64,000 bases of DNA from Brotaphodocola catenula. GTDB taxonomy: Bacteria > Bacillota > Clostridia > Lachnospirales > Lachnospiraceae. Shown one piece after another: positions 49,922-59,331 of the stretch; positions within the stretch are counted from its first letter, which is position 1; each line of letters begins with the position of its first letter. The position numbers were made by a program, and so were the translations under genes. The stretch covers positions 19,097-83,096 of the forward strand of contig JAJEPU010000010.1 in NCBI GenBank assembly GCA_020686985.1, read 5' to 3'. The notes below the pieces were generated by a model. That model had not been told where the DNA came from, did not search any database, and was given only the letters and a program-made list of their open reading frames with translations.

Positions 49922-51487
49922 TTAATTTCTGTTTTTCCGGTTTTCCGCTGGGTGTTCGGTTTCGTTTTCTTTCAGGTAGTCGTTTGCATCCTTGAAAAAG
50001 CTCGCGAGAATCAGAATGATGATGATTCCGACCGGAAAGGCTGCAATAATTGACACCGTCTGAAGATTTGCCATCGAGTTCTCAGAGAACAGCAGGGCAA
50101 CCGGGAGCAGAATCAGGAAGATCGCCCAGAACAGGCGAACACGGCGGTCCGGTTCCTGATCGTGATCGAGCTTTTTGTAGGTGTAGGATGAGGCAACCAT
50201 CGTGATCGAGTCAAATGTCGTTGAGTAGAACGTCACCATGCACAGGACGAGCAGAATCAGGACAAATTTTGATGCGGGAAGCTGACTGAGCAGGGAGATG
50301 ATCGCCTGATAGAGGTTGCCATCGGAGGCGTAAGCAGTCAGCACATCGATTTTTCCGTGCATCTGAAGCCCGAGACCATAGTTTCCCAGAATAATGAAGG
50401 AAGTGAAGGTGCCGGAAAGACCGTAGAGATAACCGCCGAGAATCGTTTGGCGAATCGTTCTGCCCTTGCTGATCGTGCCGATGAAAAATGGGACTGCGAC
50501 GCACCATACCATCCAGTAAGCCCAGTAGAAGATCGTCCAGGTCTGTGGGAACGAGGAGGTTCTCATCGAATCCGTCCATGTCGCAAGTCCGATGAAATTC
50601 TGCGCAAGATTTCCGAGCGCAGTGATGCCGGCTTCCACGATGAAGCGGGTCTCACCGCCGAAAAAGAAGACGTAGGCGAGAAGTCCGAAAAACAGGTAGG
50701 TACAGCAGGAAGCGGAGAGCTGTACGCCCTTCATGCCGAAGAAGACTGCAAATGTGTAGATTGCGCAGACAACAATCAGGATCAGGATCGTCAGACCTGT
50801 GGTCTGGGGAATTCCGGTCACACGGCTGACTGCAAGAGAAAGCAGAGGAGTCGCGAGGGAGAATGTCGTTGCGGTTCCGGCGAGAAGCGCGAAGACAGCG
50901 ACGAGGTCGATGATTCGTCCAGCCCAGCCATCCACACGGTTGCCGAGGAGTGGTCGACAGGACTCAGAATATTTCTGTTTTTCCCGGTTGCGGACATGGA
51001 GCATGAATCCGAAAGCGACAGAGAGAACCACATAGAATCCCCACGGGATCGGACCCCAGTGAAACAGCGGATAGGTGGAAGCCCAGTCCTGAATCGCGCC
51101 CATCTCTGCGATATGTGGATCGGAGGCATAGAGCATCCATTCACAGCAGGAGTAAAACAGAATGTCGGCTGCGAGTCCGGCCGTGAACATCATCGCGCCC
51201 CACTGAAAGCCTGAGTACTGCGGTTTTTCGAGGTTGCCGAGTCGGATCTGTCCAAAACGGGAAAATGCCAGGTACAGGGAGCACAGAAAAATACCGAGAC
51301 CGATCAGCAGGTAGTAACTTCCCATCTCATCGCCGAGAAAACTGCGGATCGAGGAGAGAACCTGTGAGGAGCGCTCCGGACTGACGACGAACCAGATGCA
51401 CAGAGCAGTGATACACAAAAATGCGAATACGGTATCAAAGAGATCAAGCTGTGCAAGCAAAGGTTTCCTAGAATGTTTTTGATCCAT
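49922..51487 (-). CDS. BCCT-family transporter (betaine/choline/carnitine)
   Basis: A 521-residue transporter with about 12 hydrophobic segments. The family signature is visible as FYWAYWMVWCVAVPFFIGTISKGRT, and HWGPIPWGFYVVLSVAFGF matches the aromatic substrate-site region of helix 4. It likely imports a quaternary ammonium compound for osmoprotection or metabolism. The start has AAAGGAGGATC about 8 bases upstream on the minus strand. It faces the end of the glycan cluster across a terminator. Substrate not assignable. Confidence 0.92.
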   Translation of the reverse strand: MDQKHSRKPLLAQLDLFDTVFAFLCITALCIWFVVSPERSSQVLSSIRSFLGDEMGSYYLLIGLGIFLCSLYLAFSRFGQIRLGNLEKPQYSGFQWGAMMFTAGLAADILFYSCCEWMLYASDPHIAEMGAIQDWASTYPLFHWGPIPWGFYVVLSVAFGFMLHVRNREKQKYSESCRPLLGNRVDGWAGRIIDLVAVFALLAGTATTFSLATPLLSLAVSRVTGIPQTTGLTILILIVVCAIYTFAVFFGMKGVQLSASCCTYLFFGLLAYVFFFGGETRFIVEAGITALGNLAQNFIGLATWTDSMRTSSFPQTWTIFYWAYWMVWCVAVPFFIGTISKGRTIRQTILGGYLYGLSGTFTSFIILGNYGLGLQMHGKIDVLTAYASDGNLYQAIISLLSQLPASKFVLILLVLCMVTFYSTTFDSITMVASSYTYKKLDHDQEPDRRVRLFWAIFLILLPVALLFSENSMANLQTVSIIAAFPVGIIIILILASFFKDANDYLKENETEHPAENRKNRN

Positions 51488-51864
51488 GATAAAATGATCC
51501 TCCTTTGGGATGATTCTATGAGCTTTTGAAAAAAGTTCAGAGTTTAGTGTTCAAAAATTTTAAAATACAAATCTTATTGAACATATTACCACCGGGAGCA
51601 CCAAAATGCAAGCAGAAAAATTCTTTCGGAATTCTAAAGATTTATTCAATTTTATGAAGATTCTGTGGACAGGGTTTTACGAAGGTGCGAACTCTGATAG
51701 AATACAAGAGAGGAGTTATATGATTATATAGAGATATAATATAAAGGTATAACAATATAAAGATAAAAGAGGCAGATTGCAATTTATTTGAGACGAAAAA
51801 AGTAAAAGTGAGTTAAAAATTAAGTGGATTAAAAAATTCTGCGGAGTTTAGGAGAGAGTCGGAG
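51488..51864. other. 377-base divergent intergenic region
   Basis: AT-rich DNA between divergent genes. On the plus strand a weak extended -10 promoter is seen (51676-51703). I see no repeat, hairpin or gene. Confidence 0.5.
51676..51703 (+). promoter_or_regulatory. Candidate promoter for the MBL-fold hydrolase
   Basis: TTTACG (51676-51681), 16 bases, TAGAAT (51698-51703) preceded by TGA. Confidence 0.35.
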
Positions 51865-53109
51865 ATGGAGCAGGGAGTGCGTGACAGGGAAATGAGAAGA
51901 ACGAGAACGAATCAGCGGGGAAAGAGCAGAAAGAGAAAAAGAAGAAATGGAGGGAATCTACTTGCGTTTCTTGTCGCTCTGCTTGCAGTGGGAGTGGTTG
52001 GAACAGCAGGTCATCGTCTGGTCAGCGAAGGGATGGAGGCATCTGGGCAGGTCGGACAGGTTCAGGGTCAGGAGAGCGGGAAGCAAGAAGCAGACGAAGT
52101 AAATGGAGCTAATGGGGGAAGCGCGGAAAATTCTGGAACAGAGACAGAGGCAGGAACGGAGAACGGGAATTCTGATGGGACAGAAAATCTGAATGTGAGT
52201 GGTGAGGGCACTCAGGATACTCAGAGTGCGTCAAATGATCAGGCAGAGCTGATCACAGAGGGGGAAAAGCCTGAGTCGGAGCGGGATACGACACCGCATC
52301 TTGGTGGAGCAGAGCTTCGGATGTTGCAGTCCCAGACAAAGGGACAGATGATGTCGTTTCTGTTGAAAACAAAGTCGGGAAAACTGATTGTTGTGGACGG
52401 AGGAAGATGGGATGACGGGGATTACCTGATGGAGCAAATTCGGAAAGAAGGTGGTCATGTGAGTGCGTGGTTTCTGACGCACGCTCACACGGATCATGTG
52501 GGAGCATTGCTCAAACTTCTGACGAATGAGGCAGATGGGGAGGATACCGGAATCACGATCGATCACATTTACTATAATTTTGCGAGTGCGGAGTGGTATC
52601 AAAAGCATGAACTCGGAGATCTCGGAACGGCGATGAGTATTCTTCAGCAGTTGTCTGCACTTCCGGCGGGAGTCTGCCAGACTGTAAAGCGTGGAGATGA
52701 GATTAAGGTCGATGATGTGATGATTCAGGTGATGAATGATCGGTATGAGCCGGAGGAAGTCGGGGAGAGAGACGGAAACGATGCTTCGGTCGCCTATCGA
52801 ATGGTGGTAAATGGAAAATCGATTCTCTTCCTCGGAGATCTTCAGAAGAAGGGTGGAGCACATCTGCTTCAACAGGCTGGAGGCGGGCTGAAATCGGATA
52901 TGGTTCAGATGGCACATCATGGTCAGAACGGTGTGGAGGAAAATGTCTATGAGGCGATTCAGCCTTCGGTCTGCCTGTGGCCAACTCCACAGTGGCTCTG
53001 GGACAATGAGGGTGGAAGCTATACGACACCTGAGACAAAAGCGTGGGTCAAGAAGTTGAATGTGAGTAGAAATTACTGCATGAAGGACGGGGACCAGGTA
53101 ATTCGCTGA
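51865..53109 (+). CDS. Membrane-anchored metallo-beta-lactamase-fold hydrolase (ComEC-C-like)
   Basis: A 414-residue protein. A very basic N-terminus (about 30 residues, Arg/Lys-rich) precedes one membrane helix at about 32-52. Then comes a Glu/Asn/Ser/Gly-rich linker to about 140. The hydrolase domain contains FLTHAHTDHVGAL, the metal-binding HxHxDH motif, then SILFLGDLQKKG and MAHHGQNG. This order matches the detached C-terminal domain of ComEC and related extracellular hydrolases. The domain should face outward. It may act on nucleic acids or phosphodiesters; there is no context to decide. GGAGAGAGTCGGAG precedes the ATG. Confidence 0.85.
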   Translation: MEQGVRDREMRRTRTNQRGKSRKRKRRNGGNLLAFLVALLAVGVVGTAGHRLVSEGMEASGQVGQVQGQESGKQEADEVNGANGGSAENSGTETEAGTENGNSDGTENLNVSGEGTQDTQSASNDQAELITEGEKPESERDTTPHLGGAELRMLQSQTKGQMMSFLLKTKSGKLIVVDGGRWDDGDYLMEQIRKEGGHVSAWFLTHAHTDHVGALLKLLTNEADGEDTGITIDHIYYNFASAEWYQKHELGDLGTAMSILQQLSALPAGVCQTVKRGDEIKVDDVMIQVMNDRYEPEEVGERDGNDASVAYRMVVNGKSILFLGDLQKKGGAHLLQQAGGGLKSDMVQMAHHGQNGVEENVYEAIQPSVCLWPTPQWLWDNEGGSYTTPETKAWVKKLNVSRNYCMKDGDQVIR

Positions 53110-53221
53110 TTGGATGATTGGAAGTAAAAAAATGAAACATTCAGATCCGGCAAAGCATGATCTCTCGAAGGAGACGAGGAGGAAAACGGTTTGCCGGATT
53201 GTTTGCAAGTTTTATTTTATT

Positions 53222-54202
53222 TTAATCTTCGACATGGAGACCGCTGTGATAGGAGTAGCTTCCAAGCTCGTCAAGCAGGCGGGAGAGCTCCTGTTTGGAA
53301 ATCTCCTCATTTCCGACGACAGCAGAATTGATGATCGCGAACACGGAGTTACACTTGGCGAGCGACTGACGGAACAGATCCGGGAAGGATGCTCGGGATG
53401 CGAGACGACGATCCCAAGGGTTACACCAGATCTCATGGTCGAGGTTCAGACACTTGCGCGGATTTTTGACTTCGTCCGTGACGAGCTTTTGCGAGGCGAT
53501 CGGACTCCGGCGAAGCAGGCGTTCAATAAAAGCGATTTTATTTCGCTTGGAGCTGTTGGGGTCTGCGAGTGTCCGGCATCCGAAACGGATTGCAAGGATG
53601 GATCGGTAGACCATCGCAGGGGTTACCTGAAAGTTGTTGCTGTAAGTGATCGGATAGTACGCCTCATTGATACATTCGGACAGAAAACGGGAGATAAACT
53701 GCATCTCCATTCCATTTAAGCAGATGGAAGCCGCCTGGTTGAACTGGGACGGCTTTTTCTTTTTGTATTTCATGAGCAGGAGCGCGTCAATGTCATTCTC
53801 GAGTGCTGCATGAAGACCGTGCGTGTGACTGCTTGGATGTTTGGCATCGTAACCGATTCTTCCATAGACATAGGGGTGGCAGATCGAGTCTCCGATGTAA
53901 TGGCAGAGGTATCCGCAGAAATATGCCAGTCCCTCCTCGCGTTGCTGTCGGGAAGAAATCTTTGCGAGGTGCTTTAAATAACAGGAAAAGAAATCCTGAA
54001 TGTGATGCTCATGCATGTAGGAACCGACATTTCGATAGTCGCGGTGGCGCAGAATCGGAATGTTGTAAAAGAAGATATCCGGTCCCTGAAGACCGAGCTG
54101 GTAGAGCCATCGGTATTTCGCGACGATGTATTTCAATTGGTTATTGGGGAGGTCGTTGTATGCCTTCATTCCCAAAATATAGTGAGTAGTAAATCCAGGC
54201 AT
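53222..54202 (-). CDS. Zinc-dependent phospholipase C-domain protein
   Basis: A 326-residue protein with His/Asp-rich motifs MPGFTTHYILG, HEHHIQDFF, CGYLCHYIGDSICHPYVY and SSHTHGLHAALEND, matching the zinc-dependent phospholipase C fold (PF00882-type). No signal peptide is visible, unlike the secreted toxins, so it is probably an intracellular or peripheral enzyme of unknown substrate common in clostridia. ATG at 54202 is chosen with AAGAAGG about 6 bases upstream; a TTG at 54223 would add seven residues. Confidence 0.8.
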   Translation of the reverse strand: MPGFTTHYILGMKAYNDLPNNQLKYIVAKYRWLYQLGLQGPDIFFYNIPILRHRDYRNVGSYMHEHHIQDFFSCYLKHLAKISSRQQREEGLAYFCGYLCHYIGDSICHPYVYGRIGYDAKHPSSHTHGLHAALENDIDALLLMKYKKKKPSQFNQAASICLNGMEMQFISRFLSECINEAYYPITYSNNFQVTPAMVYRSILAIRFGCRTLADPNSSKRNKIAFIERLLRRSPIASQKLVTDEVKNPRKCLNLDHEIWCNPWDRRLASRASFPDLFRQSLAKCNSVFAIINSAVVGNEEISKQELSRLLDELGSYSYHSGLHVED

Positions 54203-54360
54203 AAAAATCCTTCTTTCTCTCAAAAAGTCTGATAAAACGTTCTAAAGATTTATCGGTAAAATATGTCAAGGACGCTTTGGAAACGTGTTTGATCTGCCTT
54301 TATCATAGCATATTTTAGGGGGAAATACGAGAGGAATCCATTACCGTTTGTGTAGCAAGT

Positions 54361-54383
54361 GTTACTGTACACGAGTTGGCATG
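54361..54383 (+). repeat. Family 2 end fragment
   Basis: GTTACTGTACACG-AG-T-T-GGCA matches the reverse complement of the 32308-32315 end of copy 2 (GTTACTGTACACGGGTAGGCA) with two differences. The rest of the element is absent. Confidence 0.6.
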
Positions 54384-54410
54384 TTAGTGTGTTGGTGTAT
54401 TCGCTCGCGT

Positions 54411-54537
54411 GGCTCCTCAAGAGGGAAAAGCCCTGCAAACACGCTTGCGCTCCGGCTTCAATCAGCGGATGCATCATGCATCACTGGCGCATCCTCGATA
54501 CGCAAAGCGAACGCAACGGGTTTGCAGTAGCTTTCCC
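54411..54537 (+). repeat. Family 1 repeat, diverged copy C with a different inner arm
   Basis: GGCTCC opens the element, but its partner is lost. GGG-A-AAAGC (54423-54431) pairs with GCTTT-CCC (54530-54537), and CTGCAAAC (54433-54440) pairs with GTTTGCAG (54520-54527). Copies A and B have AAAGT/ACTTT, and copy A has ATGCAAAC/GTTTGCAT, so two pairs changed on both sides. The inner hairpin is replaced by GCGGATGC...TCACTGGCGCATC (54465-54493), the module also found alone at 23408. Confidence 0.75.
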
Positions 54538-54762
54538 GTCTTCCGTCGCCGTGAAGTCTTGGTCAGTTCTGCTGACATATCCCAATTAGAATTATTACAT
54601 ATTCACTTCTGAGTTCCAAATTCCTGTATATAGTAGGTTGAATTTCGCATATAAATCGCATAGGGATGCAGAAAAGAGCAGAGAAGACCACAAAAGATTC
54701 GTGCTGGTTGTGTCAGAAAGCTGTGGTCTCCTTGAGTAAAATAAAATCTGAGATAGGCGGGG

Positions 54763-56232
54763 ATGGGAACTATGCAGGTGATACAAGAGTTGCATTTGAT
54801 TTTGTGGGGACCGTGGACACTGGTATTGTTTTTGAGTACGGGAATCTGGTTCTTTGTCCGTTCTGGCGGTTTCCCGATTTTTCGGTTTGGATACTGGTGG
54901 AATTGCACGATCGGGAGCATTTTGAAGATGACGGGCGAGACGGAGAAAAGCAGAGATGCAATAAGGATTAAGGAGGATGGGGAGAATCAGGATCAGGAAC
55001 AGATTACGGTCTTTCAGTCGGCATGTACAGCGCTTGCGGCGACGATCGGAACAGGAAATATCGTCGGTGTCGCGACTGCGCTGACGGCAGGCGGAGCCGG
55101 AGCACTGTTCTGGATGTGGGTCTGTGCGTTGCTTGGGATGGCAACTGCGTATGCAGAGACAAGTCTGGGACAGAAATTTCGCTTTCGCAGGGAGGATGGG
55201 ACTTGGATCTGTGGTCCGATGATCTATATGGAGCGGGGGCTTAAAGCCCCTCTTTTGGGCATTTTTTATGCGGGTTCTGCGTGTCTGGCATCTCTTGGAA
55301 TGGGGAGCATGGTGCAGGCAAACTCGATTCAGGAGACTTTAGAATATGGATTTGGAGTTCCGCCAATCTTGGGCGCAGGGATGATTTCCATATGCTGTGG
55401 ACTGGTGATTTTCGGCGGAGCGAAGCGGATCGCGAGAGTTTCTGAGCGCTTGATGCCGACGATAGCAGGAATCTATCTTCTGTGTTCGGTGCTTGTGATT
55501 GTGCAGTGTTTGCCTGTTCTTCCGGGAGTGATTGGAGAGATTTTCCGCGATGCCTTTTCTTTTCGCTCGGTCGGAGGGGGAATTGCTGGAATCCTGTTTT
55601 CTAAAAGTGTGCGCTACGGGATGGCGCGGGGCGTGTTTTCTAACGAAGCGGGGCTTGGAAGTCTGGCAGTGCTTCACGGAGCGACCGAAGAGACGACACC
55701 TGAGGAGCAGGGTATGTGGGCGATGTTTGAGGTGTTTTTTGACACGGTGGTCGTCTGCACCTTGACCGCTGTGGTGATTCTCTGCGTGCAGAGGCAGGCG
55801 GGGGAAAGTGCAGTCGGAGTCGGGGATGGAGCAGTGCTTGCATCGTGGTGTTTTGGGCGAAAACTTGGGATGGCTGGTGAGTGGATGATGTCAGTCGCGA
55901 TGATCGTGTTTGCGTTTGCGACAATCATTGCGTGGTATTACATGGGAGAACAGAATGTGGAGTATTTGCGGATGCGTTTAGGTGGAATGTGGGAAGGCAG
56001 ATCAAAAAACAGAGAGAGAACAACAAAAAACAGAAAATGGGAGAAGCAAGCACAGACAACTGGGAATCTATACCGGATTCTCTATCTGGGGAGTGTGTGT
56101 GCGGGAGCATTGTGTCGACTCGACTTAATCTGGGCACTGGCGGATCTTTGTAATGCACTGATGGCATATCCGAATCTGTTGTCGTTGTGGATGCTCTCGG
56201 GAAATGTTGTTTTTCCGGGAAAACGAAAATAG
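54763..56232 (+). CDS. Alanine/glycine:cation symporter (AGCS family)
   Basis: A 489-residue sodium- or proton-coupled amino acid importer. QSACTALAATIGTGNIVGVATAL is the conserved helix-2 block of the family. GMARGVFSNEAGLGS is the second signature. About ten hydrophobic segments are visible. An unusual insert of about 35 hydrophilic, Lys/Arg/Asn-rich residues (RSKNRERTTKNRKWEKQ) lies before the last helices. AGGCGGGG precedes the ATG. It ends before a perfect 12-bp stem at 56281. Substrate assigned by family only. Confidence 0.92.
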   Translation: MGTMQVIQELHLILWGPWTLVLFLSTGIWFFVRSGGFPIFRFGYWWNCTIGSILKMTGETEKSRDAIRIKEDGENQDQEQITVFQSACTALAATIGTGNIVGVATALTAGGAGALFWMWVCALLGMATAYAETSLGQKFRFRREDGTWICGPMIYMERGLKAPLLGIFYAGSACLASLGMGSMVQANSIQETLEYGFGVPPILGAGMISICCGLVIFGGAKRIARVSERLMPTIAGIYLLCSVLVIVQCLPVLPGVIGEIFRDAFSFRSVGGGIAGILFSKSVRYGMARGVFSNEAGLGSLAVLHGATEETTPEEQGMWAMFEVFFDTVVVCTLTAVVILCVQRQAGESAVGVGDGAVLASWCFGRKLGMAGEWMMSVAMIVFAFATIIAWYYMGEQNVEYLRMRLGGMWEGRSKNRERTTKNRKWEKQAQTTGNLYRILYLGSVCAGALCRLDLIWALADLCNALMAYPNLLSLWMLSGNVVFPGKRK

Positions 56233-56705
56233 TAAATCAAAAAATAAGAAAAAACAGGATAAAGTAGGATAAACAACGAGAAAGGATCTCTCCGCAGCTG
56301 AGAGATCCTTTCCACGTATGTTTTGAAGAGGTAAAAAGGGAGGAGAGCTGATTATTCACGTTCGTATCAGCTCAAAAGTATTATGAAAAAAATCTTTTTG
56401 GCACTTCATAAACAACTTGTTTTGTTGTTTATGGTTATAGTATATGGGAAAATCGTGAAGAAATCGTGTTGATTATGTAAAAGGTTTTTGAATGATTTAT
56501 GAATGAAATATGAACAAGGAAAAACGGAAAGTTGAGGGATACGATATACTTTTCACAGAAAATGTGATAGGATGAGGGACAGGCTTGGTTTATACGATTT
56601 TTAAATAAAAAATGAGTGGGAACCTGACCAGACCGAAGGGTGATAAAGGAAATATAAGAGAGATAAGAGAAAATAAAAAACGATAGAAAAAAACAGGAGG
56701 GAACT
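56233..56705. other. 473-base intergenic region
   Basis: It holds the stem-loop at 56281-56311, then an AT-rich stretch with a second hairpin, CATAAACAAC/GTTGTTTATG around 56406-56432. No gene is visible. The promoter for the next operon is probably here but is not distinct. Confidence 0.5.
56281..56311 (+). terminator. Stem-loop terminator after the symporter gene
   Basis: AAAGGATCTCTC (56281-56292) pairs perfectly with GAGAGATCCTTT (56300-56311). The trailing T run is only three bases, so the stem may work as a weak terminator in either direction. Confidence 0.55.
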
Positions 56706-57875
56706 ATGCATTTGAGGCGGGCAAGACAGGTGATGACGATTGCGATGGCGGTGCTTGTGCTGGCATCTCCGCTTCTGCTGAAAAAGAGTGATGAGAAATT
56801 TGCGCTTGACGGGGTGGAGAATACGGCTCAGTTTCCGAAGCTCTCTGCTGAAAAACTGGTGGATGGAAGCGCCCAGTCGGAATTTGAGACCTATGTGCAG
56901 CAACATCTTCCGGGAAAGCCATTCATGGTCAGACTGCGCAATGAGATTACATTTTCTGCGCTTCATACTGTGTCGAACATCAATTACAGCATGAACCGGG
57001 ATCGAAATCTGTTCAGCTGGGAGAATGTGAGTTACTATCTTCAGTATTTTGCGCCGATCAGTGAGGATGGAATGCAGGAACTGATCGGAAAACTTGAGCG
57101 TCTTGAGGCATTGCTGGAAGAGCATGGAAAACAGATGTATATTTTTATCACGCCGAACAAGGTGCGCTACATGGAGGATGAGCTTCCATGGGTGGACACG
57201 GCGATGGCGCCGAAGAATCAGGAAGCCGGAAACTACGAGAAGCTGACGGCAGGGCTGGCAAAAAGTCATTTGAAATGGTTTGACAGCATCGCTTATATCA
57301 ACGAACACAGACAGGAATTTGACAGCAGAGTTCCACTGTTTTATCGGACAGGTCTGCACTGGTCGGTCTACGTCGGAAATGTTGTTGGAAATGCGTTTGG
57401 CGAGTATTTGGAGGCGGAGAGTGGGTATCAGCTTCCGGAGATGACGGTGTCGGCACAGCCGTGTGAAGAACCGGTCTATCCGGATGCGGATTCATTTGAG
57501 GTTTTCAATACGCTCGAAAATCCGTATGATTCCTACTATGAGCCGGTAATAGAGATGAATGACCCGACGACGTCTGCGCCGGGCTTTCTCTGCCGGGGTG
57601 GAAGCTTTATGGGACAGAGCCTGTCGGTTTTGATCCGCAATCACTATTTTGGAAAGAATGTCTCGATGGAGAACCGACAGATTTTTACAGATGAATTTGA
57701 AAATGTCGTTCCGTTCACGGACTATGAGGCTGTGGATATGAGAGCGTATCTCAGGGACATTGATCTTGTTGTTCTTGAAGTGAATGAGACGGCAGTGTCC
57801 GATATGAGTTTTGGGTTTATCGACTATGTGTTGGAACACCCGGAGATTCTGGAGAGTGAGGAGGCTGGCGAGTAA
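56706..57875 (+). CDS. AlgX/DHHW-like exported protein of a glycan O-acetylation pair
   Basis: A 389-residue protein with an N-terminal signal or anchor (MTIAMAVLVLASPLLL). The fold resembles SGNH-like acetyltransferases of the AlgJ/AlgX/DHHW group, which finish O-acetylation of extracellular polysaccharides. The expected catalytic blocks are altered: the usual YRTDHHW reads YRTGLHW, and the GDS block reads GGSFMGQS. His and Ser remain but both Asp are replaced. It is followed immediately by an MBOAT gene, the standard partner. It may be a structural subunit or a shifted-mechanism enzyme. AGGAGGGA precedes the ATG. Confidence 0.78.
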   Translation: MHLRRARQVMTIAMAVLVLASPLLLKKSDEKFALDGVENTAQFPKLSAEKLVDGSAQSEFETYVQQHLPGKPFMVRLRNEITFSALHTVSNINYSMNRDRNLFSWENVSYYLQYFAPISEDGMQELIGKLERLEALLEEHGKQMYIFITPNKVRYMEDELPWVDTAMAPKNQEAGNYEKLTAGLAKSHLKWFDSIAYINEHRQEFDSRVPLFYRTGLHWSVYVGNVVGNAFGEYLEAESGYQLPEMTVSAQPCEEPVYPDADSFEVFNTLENPYDSYYEPVIEMNDPTTSAPGFLCRGGSFMGQSLSVLIRNHYFGKNVSMENRQIFTDEFENVVPFTDYEAVDMRAYLRDIDLVVLEVNETAVSDMSFGFIDYVLEHPEILESEEAGE

Positions 57876-59300
57876 ATGGTATTTTCATCACCGGTATTTT
57901 TATTTTTGTTTTTGCCGATGACCCTGCTGTGCTATGCGCTTGCGTCGATTCGGCGAGATGTTCGCCTGCGAAATGCAGTTTTACTGATTGCCTCGATTGT
58001 CTTTTACGGGTACGGCGGATTTGGCTATCTGGGGCTGTTTTTCGTCTCGATTTTTGTGAACTGGAAAATCGGACTGATTTTGAGTGAGAGCGAAGGGCGG
58101 AGGCGTCGCTTGGTATTCTGGGCGGGAATCGCCTGGAATCTCGGAATCCTGATCGTTTTTAAATATTTGAATCTTCTCGGGGAGACATTTGCCTCTCTTG
58201 GAGGTTTTCTGTTGCGACGGGAGATCGAAAGCCTGATTCCTCAGATTGTTCTGCCGATCGGAATCTCGTTTTTCACGTTTCAGATCATGTCCTATCTGAT
58301 TGATGTGTACTGGAATCGTGTCCCTTGCCAGAAGAGTCTCTCACGGCTGGCGCTCTATATTATGCTGTTTCCTCAGCTGATTGCGGGACCGATTGTGCGA
58401 TACATCGATGTGGAGACGGAGATTGGAAAGCGGGAGAGTCGTCTCGACGATGTCTATGAGGGCGTTTTCCGTTTTATGTGTGGATTTGCGAAGAAGATTC
58501 TGCTGGCAAATGCGATGGGAAAGGGAGCGGATCTCGCTTTTGGTCAGAAACCGGGAATGGGAATGATCTATGCGTGGACCGGGATTTTCTGTTACAGTCT
58601 TCAGATTTATCTGGATTTCTGGGCATATTCCGATATGGCGATCGGACTCGGACGAATCTTTGGATTTCATTTTCCGGAAAATTTCAATCATCCGTATCTC
58701 TCAAAGAGTGTTGCAGAGTTCTGGAGAAGATGGCACATCTCGCTCTCGAGCTGGTTTCGGGATTATGTATACATTCCACTCGGGGGAAGTCGGTGCAGTA
58801 CAGCGAAAAACTGCCGCAATTACCTGATTGTATTTGCGCTGACGGGAATCTGGCACGGGGCAAGCTGGAATTTTCTGTTCTGGGGGCTCTATTTTGCATG
58901 TTTTCTGATTGTGGAACGCCTTGGATTTCGAAAAATTCTTGAGCGGCTGCCCGCGATTTTGCGTCATCTGTATACACTGATTGTTGTCGGAGTCGGTTGG
59001 GTGTTTTTCCGTGCGGAGACGTGTTCCCAGGCAATCGGATTTCTGAGAGAGATGTGTTCAATGAAATGGATGGGAAGTCTTGACCGCGAGCTGGCAGAGC
59101 TGATGGCAGGACCGAAATTTATTCTGCTGTCTGTGATCTCGATTCTTTGCTGTACGCCGTTTTTCTCCGGTCTGCGCTCGTGGCTGGAGCGTCGCCATCT
59201 CGGAATGGTTGCAGATCTGGGAATCACTGTGGTCTTCTTCCTTTCCGTCTGTGAGATGATGGCGAGTGGATATAATCCGTTCATTTATTTCCGGTTCTGA
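57876..59300 (+). CDS. MBOAT-family membrane O-acyltransferase (AlgI/DltB-like)
   Basis: A 474-residue polytopic protein. The start FSSPVFLFLFLPMTLLCY and the blocks FFTFQIMSYLIDVY, LFPQLIAGPIVRY, FRDYVYIPLGGSR and GIWHGASWNFLFWG are AlgI hallmarks; the catalytic His is His327. It passes acetyl groups across the membrane to the exported SGNH-like partner encoded just upstream. The two reading frames abut with no gap. The target may be the wall polysaccharide or peptidoglycan; the sequence does not say. Confidence 0.93.
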   Translation: MVFSSPVFLFLFLPMTLLCYALASIRRDVRLRNAVLLIASIVFYGYGGFGYLGLFFVSIFVNWKIGLILSESEGRRRRLVFWAGIAWNLGILIVFKYLNLLGETFASLGGFLLRREIESLIPQIVLPIGISFFTFQIMSYLIDVYWNRVPCQKSLSRLALYIMLFPQLIAGPIVRYIDVETEIGKRESRLDDVYEGVFRFMCGFAKKILLANAMGKGADLAFGQKPGMGMIYAWTGIFCYSLQIYLDFWAYSDMAIGLGRIFGFHFPENFNHPYLSKSVAEFWRRWHISLSSWFRDYVYIPLGGSRCSTAKNCRNYLIVFALTGIWHGASWNFLFWGLYFACFLIVERLGFRKILERLPAILRHLYTLIVVGVGWVFFRAETCSQAIGFLREMCSMKWMGSLDRELAELMAGPKFILLSVISILCCTPFFSGLRSWLERRHLGMVADLGITVVFFLSVCEMMASGYNPFIYFRF

Positions 59301-59331
59301 TAATTTTCGTTTTGTTGTGGGAGGAGATTTT

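Larger units (their letters stand above)
54203..54762. other. 560-base intergenic region rich in repeat fragments
   Basis: No gene is credible. It holds a family 2 end fragment (54361-54383), the diverged family 1 copy C (54411-54537) and a GGTCAG hairpin (54561-54576), in that order, then about 180 bases of ordinary AT-rich DNA before the symporter gene. Confidence 0.6.

Noticed and set aside
50357..51214. 285-codon plus-strand frame opposite the BCCT transporter
   Set aside because: Glu/Arg-rich nonsense composition; the minus strand encodes a complete transporter with signature motifs.
53114..53719. 201-codon plus-strand frame opposite the phospholipase-like gene
   Set aside because: Antisense to a gene with clear zinc-binding motifs, and no similarity of its own.
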